Source: an uncultured Lachnospiraceae bacterium (GTDB lineage: Bacteria; Bacillota; Clostridia; Lachnospirales; Lachnospiraceae). From it: 64,000 nucleotides of DNA. Position 1 is the first letter of the stretch; each line of letters starts with the position of its first letter. Position numbers and translations under genes: made by a program. The DNA lies in the NCBI GenBank assembly GCA_910578405.1, contig CAJTQO010000008.1:1-64000 (forward strand). The letters run 5' to 3'. Below, piece by piece: positions 52,378 through 60,849 of the stretch. The notes beneath the pieces were generated by a model, which saw nothing but the letters and a program-made list of their open reading frames with translations, was not told where the DNA came from and made no database searches.

Positions 52378-53552
52378 ATGTTTTCCCTCACTTTTCCAAA
52401 GACCGCATGGAGAATCTCTTCAAAAACAAACAAGTTCCTGTTCTTTCTATATCCTTTAGAAATGAATGCACATTCCGTTTCTTTAAAATCTTTCATAGTT
52501 ATGATAATTGGCGTCTGGGGATAATGCCTTAACTCCATATTGGAAATAATTTTTATAGGCCATAATCTCTTCCTGTACTCCGGCATGTAATTATCTACCC
52601 CTGCAATAATATCTATCTTCCAAAACTGCATCATCTGATACAGCTCAAATCCCTGACTGCCCAATCCATATAATATTGCGCCATTATCCAATAAACCCAT
52701 ATATCCTGACTGTTGCAAATATAACCGTAAATCAAACCGATTCCAAATTTCATTTACCTGTTTTAAAGCGGCATAGTTGATTGGATTTTTCCTTTTGCAG
52801 CTAAAATCACATACCGTATATCCCATCCCTTCCATAATCGGCTTCCATTGTTCATACTCGCAATATTCCCATGCATGGCATCCAAACGGGAGTTTTCCGT
52901 TGTTACGCTTTATGCATTCGTCAAAGTCCATTTCAAATGCAAAACAAACAGCCTCTTCTTTGGACGGAATGATTAATCCATCCCCATATGCCGCGACCAC
53001 AACATCCTCCGGCAAATATTCCCTGGCAAAGGAAATATCCTCTTTTTTGTTATGGAGCCACTTTAAAAAAGATTCTGTTTTCCGCAGGGAAAACCCCCCA
53101 TTCCCCACATACCATGTGGCGCGCCCGTTTACAAACTTATGAATGCCATGTGTCCAGGGAGCCCCTGCATAATCCCAGCCTTTCGCACAAAACTCCGCTA
53201 ATCTGTCAGAAAAAACAAATGCATCCAATTGATAAACCAATATATATTTATATTCCTGGAATGCATAGTAAAACGTTTCTTCCAACATAAAATTGCTATA
53301 TGCCTGTCTGGAAGAAAAATAACTGTCTTTAAAACGTCTTTCTTTTATCCGTGGGTCTTTATAGTCTATTTCCAATGATTTTGGCATGGCAAAATAAATA
53401 TCATAATTCCCCAAAACTTTTATTGCCTGAGCAATTGCATTCTGTTCATTATTTTTTAATGTTTCCGTATAAACAGGGATTACTACTGCAGCCAGATTAC
53501 GGTTTGCATTGCGGGCATTGCCCACCTTTTCCCTCTTCCCCGCTTTCCTCAT
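52374..53552 (-). CDS. DUF5672 glycosyltransferase with C-terminal Rossmann-like module
   Basis: 392 residues. Residues about 20-255 match DUF5672: AAVVIPVYTETLKNNEQNAI, NYDIYFAMPKSLEID, YILVYQLDAFVFSDRL, WYVGNGGFSLRKTESFLKWL and LPEDVVVAAYG. About 285-385 is the module seen elsewhere in this operon, here at the C-terminus: NGAILYGLGSQGFELYQMMQ, IIAGVDNYMPEYRKRLWPI, PIIITMKDFKETECAFISKG. GGAGGGCTGGT precedes the ATG. Acceptor and donor unknown. Confidence 0.75.
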   Translation of the reverse strand: MRKAGKREKVGNARNANRNLAAVVIPVYTETLKNNEQNAIAQAIKVLGNYDIYFAMPKSLEIDYKDPRIKERRFKDSYFSSRQAYSNFMLEETFYYAFQEYKYILVYQLDAFVFSDRLAEFCAKGWDYAGAPWTHGIHKFVNGRATWYVGNGGFSLRKTESFLKWLHNKKEDISFAREYLPEDVVVAAYGDGLIIPSKEEAVCFAFEMDFDECIKRNNGKLPFGCHAWEYCEYEQWKPIMEGMGYTVCDFSCKRKNPINYAALKQVNEIWNRFDLRLYLQQSGYMGLLDNGAILYGLGSQGFELYQMMQFWKIDIIAGVDNYMPEYRKRLWPIKIISNMELRHYPQTPIIITMKDFKETECAFISKGYRKNRNLFVFEEILHAVFGKVRENI

Positions 53553-53598
53553 ACCAGCCCTCCACTGCCATACCGGCAGGCAAACCCTCCCCGCCCTA

Positions 53599-54192
53599 TC
53601 ACGCTTCTTCTTTATCCTTTAACATTTCCCCAATATAGCCTCCGGGATGGTTCCTACGGAACTGCCCAATATCCAGCCCTTTCTCTTTTGCAACCATCAT
53701 GGCCAATCCCTGCAGCACAATAAGATTCATAGTGGTGGAATTATTTGGCATGACATTCCACAAGTCCCCTTCATGCCCCAGCTCCAATATAATGCTGTTC
53801 GGTATCCGGTTCGCCAGTGTGCTTTGCCGGCAGAAAGTCAGAAGCCATAAGTTCGCTTTCCTTTTTTCCATAAATTCGGCAAGGTAAATGGATTCCTGCG
53901 TTTCACCGCTTTTTGTCAACAGAATAACCATATCCCCCTCTTTCACCACTCCCATGTCGCCATGTACCGCAGAGTTGGTATGTAAGAAACAAGCGTCCAA
54001 CCCCAACGATATCATAGAGCCAACAAATTTTTCACAAATAGGCACATTTTTCCCCAGCCCTGACACCACAATTTTATGTCCCGCATTGAGCGTTTCTACC
54101 GTTTCTTTCACCAATTTCCGGAACATCCTCTCATCCATAGAGTGTATGGCACGGCTTATCTCTTCCACCTGTTTTTCAAAATACGCTATCAT
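53599..54192 (-). CDS. SIS-domain sugar-phosphate isomerase, KdsD/GutQ-like without CBS domains
   Basis: 197 residues. IVVSGLGKNVPICEKFVGSM, HTNSAVHGDMGVVKEGDMVI and LLTKSGETQESIYLAEF match the SIS half of arabinose-5-phosphate isomerases, including the H-G-D motif. FRRNHPGGYIGEMLKD closes the domain. The CBS pair of full-length KdsD is absent. It could turn ribulose-5-phosphate into arabinose-5-phosphate. No KDO synthase is present, so a role in the CDP-alditol module is more likely than KDO synthesis. Start at 54192 is the only one that begins the fold; the upstream extension is unlikely. Confidence 0.78.
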   Translation of the reverse strand: MIAYFEKQVEEISRAIHSMDERMFRKLVKETVETLNAGHKIVVSGLGKNVPICEKFVGSMISLGLDACFLHTNSAVHGDMGVVKEGDMVILLTKSGETQESIYLAEFMEKRKANLWLLTFCRQSTLANRIPNSIILELGHEGDLWNVMPNNSTTMNLIVLQGLAMMVAKEKGLDIGQFRRNHPGGYIGEMLKDKEEA

Positions 54193-54259
54193 AGTAACCC
54201 CATTCTTCCCTGGACAGCTCACAAAGCAATACCGTGTTCCGCTGTGAAAACCCATTCTT

Positions 54260-55858
54260 TCACAGCAAGTCTTCAAGGTAATACAACCCATTGTAAAATG
54301 CCCCGCATACCGAATCATAGTCCTGCCATGCATAGGTAGTCAGCGAAAGCCATATTATGGCATGAAGCAGTTTAATCTCCATAGGGTCTGCACCCGTTAA
54401 TGTAAAAAAATCCTGTTCCATGTCTTCCCAATGGTTGGACGCAATTTCTAACGTTACCCCGTCTGCGCCGATTCCAAGACGGAAATCCTTCAAATTAAAC
54501 CGATCGTAGTTGCCTGCGATAGAGTAATACAGCTTGGCCCAGTCATACCTTACGTCACCATATAGTTCTGTAAATCCAAAATATCCCCTTGGGTCAATGA
54601 ACACCAAAGTTGCGTCCTCCCGTAACAGGATATTGGAAAATGTGCAGTCACCGTGAATAAAACAGAACCTGCCGCAGGTACGGGTAAGCCCCTCCAGTTT
54701 CTTCTCCAGTTCCCTTTTATGAAAAAATATATTCCTGCAAATCTTTCCGTTAATTCTAATTGTTCTCTCCTGTGCAAAAGGCGCCAAATTCCATATCTTG
54801 TCCAACCGCCGGATTGTTTTATTATAATATGCTTCCTTTATGCTAAAGGAATCCGCCTGTGTCTGGCCGCTTTCATGCAACTCCTTTAATGCCCCGACCA
54901 GTTTGCCTAATATATCCTTCTTCTCCTCATAGCGCAGTCCGCATTCATATATATTTTTTCCCTGGATATACTCCATTTCCAACGGTTCTGTTGCATAGAT
55001 GCGCGGCAGTATCCCTGGGACTTTCTCCATAGCCTTTTTATACCAGCGGCTTTCCCTGGCCGCCAGTTCCCTTCCCTGCCTGTCTGCCGGCTCCTTGATA
55101 AGTTTGCCGGCATTTACCGTAATGCGGTTAAACGGCCGGCATTTCTCCTGCTCAAGTTTTTTATATTCCTCCAATATGCCAAACTCTCTTGTCCCTGCTA
55201 GGCCGATTTCCTGGTAAGTTAACCGTTGTCCCTGCATCCAGCGCACCAGCTCCCCGCTTTCCGGTATGCCGTCCAATTTCGATTTATCTGTAAAAAGAAA
55301 AAATCCGGCCACTCCATGTTCCAAAGACTCTTCTTCCCGGAATTGCCCATCCCGATAGCTCCACCGGCAAGGAAACGTTTGGGAAATCCCTATGTAATCC
55401 CGCTGCGGCAAGCAAACTGCACAATTATTCTTGCAGTCTGCCTGCAAAAATTTATCTTCCACGTTTCCCCCGCCATCCGTCATCTGAAAAATGCGTTTTT
55501 CATCATCCCGATATTCTTCCGGCAATTCCATATCCTGCGGTAGAATCAAATCAGACCAGACCAGCATAAACGGCTCCTGCTCCGGTATCAATTCCAAAGC
55601 CTGGCAGATACCGGAACAGGTGCCTGTCCCCACTGCATCTATGACCTGATATTTTACATCTGCAAAACAGTTTAGATATTTGCGAAGCGTCTCTTTATGA
55701 TAATCCGCTATCACAATAAACTTTTTTTCAGGATATTTACGGAACAGATAGAACAGCATGGGAAGATTCCCTACTGGCACTAATGCTTTGGGTTTATTCC
55801 TGGTAAGATAGCCAAGCCTTGTGCCTTTTCCGCCCGCTTGTATGATAATGTAATTCAT
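54260..55858 (-). CDS. fusion of sugar/choline-type nucleotidyltransferase and aminoglycoside-phosphotransferase-like kinase
   Basis: 532 residues. Residues 1 to about 230: IIIQAGGKGTRLGYLTRNKP KALVPVG opens a nucleotidyltransferase fold; VWSDLILPQDMELP holds the metal Asp. From about 245 an APH/choline-kinase-like domain: the catalytic loop FIHGDCTFSNILL and the metal site VFIDPRGYFG are intact. Such pairs resemble LicC/LicA (choline) or MurU/AmgK (sugar-1-phosphate) joined in one chain. One protein would phosphorylate a substrate and activate it as CDP- or UDP-derivative. AAGGTGAAAAAC precedes the ATG. Confidence 0.82.
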   Translation of the reverse strand: MNYIIIQAGGKGTRLGYLTRNKPKALVPVGNLPMLFYLFRKYPEKKFIVIADYHKETLRKYLNCFADVKYQVIDAVGTGTCSGICQALELIPEQEPFMLVWSDLILPQDMELPEEYRDDEKRIFQMTDGGGNVEDKFLQADCKNNCAVCLPQRDYIGISQTFPCRWSYRDGQFREEESLEHGVAGFFLFTDKSKLDGIPESGELVRWMQGQRLTYQEIGLAGTREFGILEEYKKLEQEKCRPFNRITVNAGKLIKEPADRQGRELAARESRWYKKAMEKVPGILPRIYATEPLEMEYIQGKNIYECGLRYEEKKDILGKLVGALKELHESGQTQADSFSIKEAYYNKTIRRLDKIWNLAPFAQERTIRINGKICRNIFFHKRELEKKLEGLTRTCGRFCFIHGDCTFSNILLREDATLVFIDPRGYFGFTELYGDVRYDWAKLYYSIAGNYDRFNLKDFRLGIGADGVTLEIASNHWEDMEQDFFTLTGADPMEIKLLHAIIWLSLTTYAWQDYDSVCGAFYNGLYYLEDLL

Positions 55859-55906
55859 GTTTTTCACCTTATTAAAATATCGCAGCCTTAAGCCCAACAA
55901 TTATAT

Positions 55907-57112
55907 CTAATCAATTATCTCTACAATTTGTGATATATATTCCTGGTTGTTAAAATTATCCAAATTATCATTATTCTCCACTTCAGCAACCATTTTGCCC
56001 GGAATTGCAGTTCTTTTCGTAACCCCACTTAGATACCAATCATATTCATTATCCAACTGCCCTACATCTATTGCCTGAAAACCCAGTTTAAATATATCGT
56101 ACACTAGCACTGTTGCAGCAGGTCCCAACGAAACACAGACCAAATCTCCCTTTTTCACATGATGCAATATGCTTTCTAAGATCTGCCCATAAGAATCCCA
56201 CGCATTTTTTGAAGGGCATATCACTCGCCTTATACTCTTGGCTCCTGCATATAAATCATTATTTATCCCTCCCCTTGCATATTTCCCTTCTACTATAAGC
56301 ACATCTCTCCCCTTCCATATCTCCTTAAATAATTGAAATATCTGATCTGCATTCGTTTTATCTTTATACATAATATATGGCCTGGTAACATATGCATCAT
56401 AATATGTACGATTAAAATTAAGAAATTTGAATATATCATCCCTCGTACCATATGCCATGTATTCTCTTATTGCATCCGCATCTGCTTCTTTATACCGTTC
56501 CAGCCCAACAAAATTCTGGGCGATTGCCACATAAATCCCTGAACAATTTGTATGGATAATTTCTATTAGCCTTTCCTTCAAACTTCCTGATTTTCTCTGA
56601 AACCACGGACGGTCAATCCCCCTCATCATATTGAATTCACCATCCCCAAAGCGGCATAAGGAACTATTCCCTTCGATTATCTTATGAAGCAATTCTACTG
56701 CAGAATCAATATCGGGGACTGGTTTTACCCCCCATTCATATGGCGCACTGTCAAGCCGATTCCTCAAAATAACATTTTCACGTTGTTCCTTACGTATTCT
56801 TTCTCCCCGGTTTTCAAATAATCCAAAACTTTCCGTATCCTTCCAATATGAAACAATCTTGTCCTTTGATATATGTAATTCTTTGCATTTATTTTCCACT
56901 TCTTTGTATTTTATTATGGAAACAATAATATACTCAAAATCCAACCGTTCCAGTTCCTCTGGAGCATAAATTTTTAACTTACCTTCCCACAGCTTCCCCT
57001 GTTTATTTAAGTCGCTGTCTATCACCCCTTTTATGATGCAAGATGTTTTGTCAATAATTGAATAAACATAATTTGCATAATATCCTGCCCCCCACATATA
57101 TATTCTTTTCAA
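55907..57112 (-). CDS. GT-D (DUF1792-type) glycosyltransferase with N-terminal Rossmann-like module
   Basis: 401 residues. Module 1 to about 95: RIYMWGAGYYANYVYSIID, IKGVIDSDLNKQGKLWEGKL, YIIVSIIKYKEVENKCKEL. From about 130 the GT-D fold: SLCRFGDGEFNMMRG is the diagnostic R-F-G-D-G-E motif, followed by IYVAIAQNFVGLERYKEAD and VCVSLGPAATVLVYDIFKLG. GT-D enzymes act in streptococcal adhesin glycosylation. Starts at TTG behind AAAGGGATAAATTGG. The codon use is AT-rich compared with genes to its left. A 119-base gap upstream may hold a weak promoter. Confidence 0.78.
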   Translation of the reverse strand: MKRIYMWGAGYYANYVYSIIDKTSCIIKGVIDSDLNKQGKLWEGKLKIYAPEELERLDFEYIIVSIIKYKEVENKCKELHISKDKIVSYWKDTESFGLFENRGERIRKEQRENVILRNRLDSAPYEWGVKPVPDIDSAVELLHKIIEGNSSLCRFGDGEFNMMRGIDRPWFQRKSGSLKERLIEIIHTNCSGIYVAIAQNFVGLERYKEADADAIREYMAYGTRDDIFKFLNFNRTYYDAYVTRPYIMYKDKTNADQIFQLFKEIWKGRDVLIVEGKYARGGINNDLYAGAKSIRRVICPSKNAWDSYGQILESILHHVKKGDLVCVSLGPAATVLVYDIFKLGFQAIDVGQLDNEYDWYLSGVTKRTAIPGKMVAEVENNDNLDNFNNQEYISQIVEIID

Positions 57113-57231
57113 ACCAATTTATCCCTTTCTGGCAATCTGCTTTTAGTTTATTTCATCCCTCTCCACTTTTAGTTCCGTTATTATGTTTCTTAACCAAATT
57201 ATAATCATCTATAAATGCAAGACCGCTGTCA

Positions 57232-57945
57232 TCAAATTTTGAACCCTAAATTTCTGCTATCCATTTCAAACATTCTTACAGTTTCCAAAGAAAACTCTTC
57301 CAAATCCCTTCCCAATAGCGTTAATTTATCCAGAATATCATATGTAACAGTTATAATATCCACCCCACACCTATCAGCTTGAAAAATATTAAAAACTTCC
57401 CGGCAACTGGCCCATAAACATTTCGTCTTTTTCTTCCTGCTACATATCCCAACTGTTTCCTTCATAACTTCTTCCGGATCTCTTCCTGTATCCGCAATTC
57501 TTCCTGCAAACACTGACACTATATTCTCTGTATCCGGCGTAAATGCCTTCACTGCTTTTTGAACCTGAGCAACAGTAAAAACAGCCGTCACATTCAATCT
57601 AATTCCTTCTTTGGAAAGTTCCTCTATCACCCCGATGCTTGATTCTCCCCTAGAATTTGTTATTGGAATTTTAACATATACATTCCTTCCAAAAGATGAA
57701 AGTTTCTTTGCCTCTTTCCGCATAGTCTCAAAATCATCAGCAAATACTTCAAAGGAAATCGGTAAATCAGGTATTTCATCCACTATATTCTTCACAAACT
57801 TTGTATAATCCTCTACTCCAGCTTTTTTCATCAGTGTAGGATTCGTAGTAAATCCTTTCACAAATCCTCTTCGATACATCTCAACCATTTCACTAATTTC
57901 CGCGCCGTCTGCATAAACGTCAACTTTTAAGTCTTTTAATTCCAT
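57232..57945 (-). CDS. transaldolase-family protein
   Basis: 237 residues, the short (fructose-6-phosphate aldolase/TalA-like) form. VKGFTTNPTLMKKAGVEDY is the transaldolase signature; NVYVKIPITNSRG holds the Schiff-base Lys (K92); RLNVTAVFTVAQVQKAV follows. Within a heptose operon it can make sedoheptulose-7-phosphate from fructose-6-phosphate and erythrose-4-phosphate, feeding the isomerases. This supply role is inference. AAGGGAGAAATA precedes the ATG. Confidence 0.85.
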   Translation of the reverse strand: MELKDLKVDVYADGAEISEMVEMYRRGFVKGFTTNPTLMKKAGVEDYTKFVKNIVDEIPDLPISFEVFADDFETMRKEAKKLSSFGRNVYVKIPITNSRGESSIGVIEELSKEGIRLNVTAVFTVAQVQKAVKAFTPDTENIVSVFAGRIADTGRDPEEVMKETVGICSRKKKTKCLWASCREVFNIFQADRCGVDIITVTYDILDKLTLLGRDLEEFSLETVRMFEMDSRNLGFKI

Positions 57946-57991
57946 TATTTCTCCCTTGTTTTAACTTTCCCTATATAAAATCATAGTAATA

Positions 57992-58555
57992 TTATTCAAC
58001 CATTGCATTCACCATAAGATGCCAGATAATCCCTTGCCATTCTTCCGCATGTGGTGTAATTCTTACATTGGAAATTACCGGAATCAGAATACATACATCG
58101 GATATCATTCTGGCATACCCTCCATCCTTTGAAACGATGGAAAGTATTTTAGCTCCCCGTTCCTTTGCCAGTTTCAATGCATTAATAATATTAACTGACG
58201 TTCCTTCACTTCCTCCACCAACAGATAATACCAACACCACATCTGTAGCAGAAATCTTTGAAGTTTTCAGCCACTCCACAAATGTAGAATCCCACCCATC
58301 ATCATTCGTCCTAGCGCTTAACTCTGCTACATTATCTGTTGGGGCATATGTTTCTATCCCACTAATCTTACGAAAATCATTCACTGCATGGGATGCATTG
58401 GCAGCGCTCCCACCCACACCTAAAATAAAAAGCCTTCCTTCCCCTTTTTTGGTATCTTTCAATATTCCAATGCATTTATTAATATCATCTACAGATATCA
58501 TTTGCGCTATCTGCCCTGTTTCCTTCAGATAGTTTGAAATATACCCTTTATCCAT
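57992..58555 (-). CDS. second SIS-domain phosphoheptose isomerase
   Basis: 187 residues. RLFILGVGGSAANASHAVND, ARTNDDGWDSTFVEWLK and VLSVGGGSEGTSVNIINALK place it in the GmhA-like SIS group, but it is diverged from the gene at 46022 (different active-site words, VRITPHAEEWQGIIWHLMV at the end). It probably feeds HddA with heptose-7-phosphate. ATG at 58555 has GGAAAGG upstream and overlaps the end of the HddC-GmhB gene; the TTG at 58564 is less likely. Confidence 0.8.
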   Translation of the reverse strand: MDKGYISNYLKETGQIAQMISVDDINKCIGILKDTKKGEGRLFILGVGGSAANASHAVNDFRKISGIETYAPTDNVAELSARTNDDGWDSTFVEWLKTSKISATDVVLVLSVGGGSEGTSVNIINALKLAKERGAKILSIVSKDGGYARMISDVCILIPVISNVRITPHAEEWQGIIWHLMVNAMVE

Positions 58556-59873
58556 TTTTCTCAATCCTTTCCATCACATCATTTAAATTGCTTACTACTT
58601 CATCTGGCGGACATCCTGCCAGTCTTTGGCAGCTATCACACTTTAACATCCCCACCAAAATGGTCTTTAACCCAGCTTCATGCCCTGCAATAATATCCGT
58701 ATACGAATCACCTATCATATATGATTTTCGTTTATCAATGTTATAAACATCTAACAAAGATGTTATAAGTCCGGATTTGGGTTTCCTGCATTCACACTCC
58801 GTAATCAAAAAAATATCTCTTACTTTATCATTTCCCACTGAATGATGCGGACAAACATTCAGAAACTCAATATCAATCCCTTTCTGTCTCAAATCCCCTA
58901 CCAGCCATGTATTCAAATCATATAACTGTAAAAGATTTACTTTCCCTTTTGCAGCAGCCGGCTGGTTAGTGACAATAAAAATATAATATCCTTTTTCCTG
59001 TATTTTTTTCAGCAATTCAACGGCATTTTCTTTATAAATAAACTCGTCCTTTTTGAAAGGGGAATCTAACTGCTCGGTGTCATCATTATATATTAGTTCA
59101 TTTATTATACCGTCCCTATCCAAAAAAATTGCTTTCCTGGCTTGTCCAAACCTTCTTTTAGCATATTCGCAAAACTCTTTATAGGATATCGGTGTCCCAA
59201 TTTCATAAAAACGCTTATTAACAATTTGTCCGGCTAATTTCCCTTGCTTTGACAATGGCGTTAGAATTTCTGCTAAATCAAACATTTCCTTTTGAGGCGC
59301 AATTTCCAATATTTCTTTTGAAAGCATGGACACACCATAATCAATGTAATGCATTTCCTGTCGTGTCTCTTTTTTATCATATAAAACCAATTGACCATTT
59401 ATATAAACGACATTACTTCTATCTAAATAATTGTAATTGCAAAGCAACGTCATAACGCCCATTACTCCATCCCTATGCACAACCTGATAACGGTACACAA
59501 CCTCCTGATAGTCAATATCCATAAAAGAATCGCCATACAGCAGGAGGAAATCATCTTCTAACAAATCCGCCGCATGGCATAATGCCCCACCGGTCCCCTG
59601 CCGTCCATTCCCATCATAAGAATAACGGATATCTATCTGCCATTTTGATCCGTCTTTATAGTACGTCTCAATACAGTCTCCCATATAACTGACCAGGAAT
59701 AAAAATTTGCGGAAACCCCAACGTCTAAGCAGCCTGAGTTGATAATCAAAAAAAGGAAAGCCGTTAACATCTGCCATGGCTTTAGGCCGATCTCCAATCC
59801 CCAACCGTGTACCCAATCCCCCCATCAGCACTACAACTTGTGTATTACTCATTAAATCTTTTTCTTCTGCCAT
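58548..59873 (-). CDS. fusion of heptose-1-phosphate nucleotidyltransferase (HddC-like) and GmhB-type phosphatase
   Basis: 441 residues. Residues about 8-235: VVVLMGGLGTRLGIGDRPKA, LLLYGDSFMDIDY and NKRFYEIGTPISYKEF form a sugar-nucleotidyltransferase like HddC. About 250-430: AIFLDRDGIINELIYND, FIVTNQPAAAKGKV, the zinc loop CPHHSVG...CECRKPKSGL, and YMIGDSYTDIIAGHEAGLK match GmhB. Together with HddA they give the last two steps to GDP-D-glycero-alpha-D-manno-heptose. The order in the chain is transferase then phosphatase, the reverse of the reaction order. Weak ribosome binding site (GGAGC, 14 bases). Confidence 0.86.
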   Translation of the reverse strand: MAEEKDLMSNTQVVVLMGGLGTRLGIGDRPKAMADVNGFPFFDYQLRLLRRWGFRKFLFLVSYMGDCIETYYKDGSKWQIDIRYSYDGNGRQGTGGALCHAADLLEDDFLLLYGDSFMDIDYQEVVYRYQVVHRDGVMGVMTLLCNYNYLDRSNVVYINGQLVLYDKKETRQEMHYIDYGVSMLSKEILEIAPQKEMFDLAEILTPLSKQGKLAGQIVNKRFYEIGTPISYKEFCEYAKRRFGQARKAIFLDRDGIINELIYNDDTEQLDSPFKKDEFIYKENAVELLKKIQEKGYYIFIVTNQPAAAKGKVNLLQLYDLNTWLVGDLRQKGIDIEFLNVCPHHSVGNDKVRDIFLITECECRKPKSGLITSLLDVYNIDKRKSYMIGDSYTDIIAGHEAGLKTILVGMLKCDSCQRLAGCPPDEVVSNLNDVMERIEKNG

Positions 59874-59874
59874 C

Positions 59875-60849
59875 CTATAAAAGCTTTGCTCCTCCTTTCC
59901 CTAACCGGATACGGACTTCCTCCAATCCTGCTTTCCCCATTGCATCCCGCAATTTTACTTTATTTTCTGCATAAAACATTAAAAACCCACCTCCGCCTGC
60001 TCCGATTAGTTTCCCTCCAGAAGCGCCATTCTTAAGGGCATAGTCATACCACTCATTGATTTCCGGATTAGTCATCCCATTGGAACGCTTTTTCTTATAC
60101 TCCCAATGTATATTCATAATTTCTGCAAACTGACCCAAATCCCCATTCTCAAGCGCCCTTTTGCTATCCAGCCCAAGCTGCTTTACAAAGTCAAGATTTT
60201 TAATCATATCCCCATTTCCGCATTTGCTTTGCCTATCCTGCTCCCCCAGGATATCCCCCGCACTATGGGAATAGCCAGTGAAAAAGAAAGCCAGGTTATC
60301 TTCCAAATTATAAAAGGTTTCCTGCGGCATCTCCAAAGGCATCACTTCAACATATCCATCCTTCTGGATCGTCATACAAATAATCCCCCCATATGACGAT
60401 GCATACTGATCCTGCTTCCCTATTGGCTCACCTAAACGCCCTATCTCTATTTCACAAGCTTCTTCCGCAAGAGTCCTAGTGTCTACAATGTCCCCACGGA
60501 ATCCATGCAGTGCGCATAAAAGCGATGTGGTAAAAGCGCTAGAAGAACCAAGCCCCGTCCCTGCAGGTATGTCTGCCATGGAGCAAATCTCCATCCCGCT
60601 TTTTTCCAAATCCAACATCCTCAACGCTTCTCTTACAATAGGATGCTTCAGTTCAGATACCTTTTTCACATGTTCTAATTTTGAATATTTCAGCAAATAC
60701 ATATTGTCAAATGTCTTATTTATAAGTACATATACATATTTGTCCACTGATGCCGAAATCAGGAACCCTCCTTTTTTTTCATAATAAGAAGCAAGATCCG
60801 TGCCTCCCCCTCCTAACGTGATTCTTAATGGGCTCTTTGCAACAATCAT
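59875..60849 (-). CDS. hddA: D-glycero-alpha-D-manno-heptose-7-phosphate kinase (GHMP family)
   Basis: 324 residues. SPLRITLGGGGTDLASYYEK, PAGTGLGSSSAFTTSLLCAL (GHMP motif II, ATP loop), EPIGKQDQYASSYGG and the C-terminal KLIGAGGGGFLMFY are the four family motifs and match HddA. It makes heptose-1,7-bisphosphate (alpha) for the GDP-heptose route. Overlaps the upstream gene by ATGA and ends one base before the HddC-GmhB gene, so these steps are tightly coupled. Confidence 0.9.
   Translation of the reverse strand: MIVAKSPLRITLGGGGTDLASYYEKKGGFLISASVDKYVYVLINKTFDNMYLLKYSKLEHVKKVSELKHPIVREALRMLDLEKSGMEICSMADIPAGTGLGSSSAFTTSLLCALHGFRGDIVDTRTLAEEACEIEIGRLGEPIGKQDQYASSYGGIICMTIQKDGYVEVMPLEMPQETFYNLEDNLAFFFTGYSHSAGDILGEQDRQSKCGNGDMIKNLDFVKQLGLDSKRALENGDLGQFAEIMNIHWEYKKKRSNGMTNPEINEWYDYALKNGASGGKLIGAGGGGFLMFYAENKVKLRDAMGKAGLEEVRIRLGKGGAKLL

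Noticed and set aside
53599..54192. KDO biosynthesis because of the KdsD-like isomerase
   Set aside because: No KDO-8-phosphate synthase, phosphatase or CMP-KDO synthetase is in the window, and the organism looks Gram-positive.
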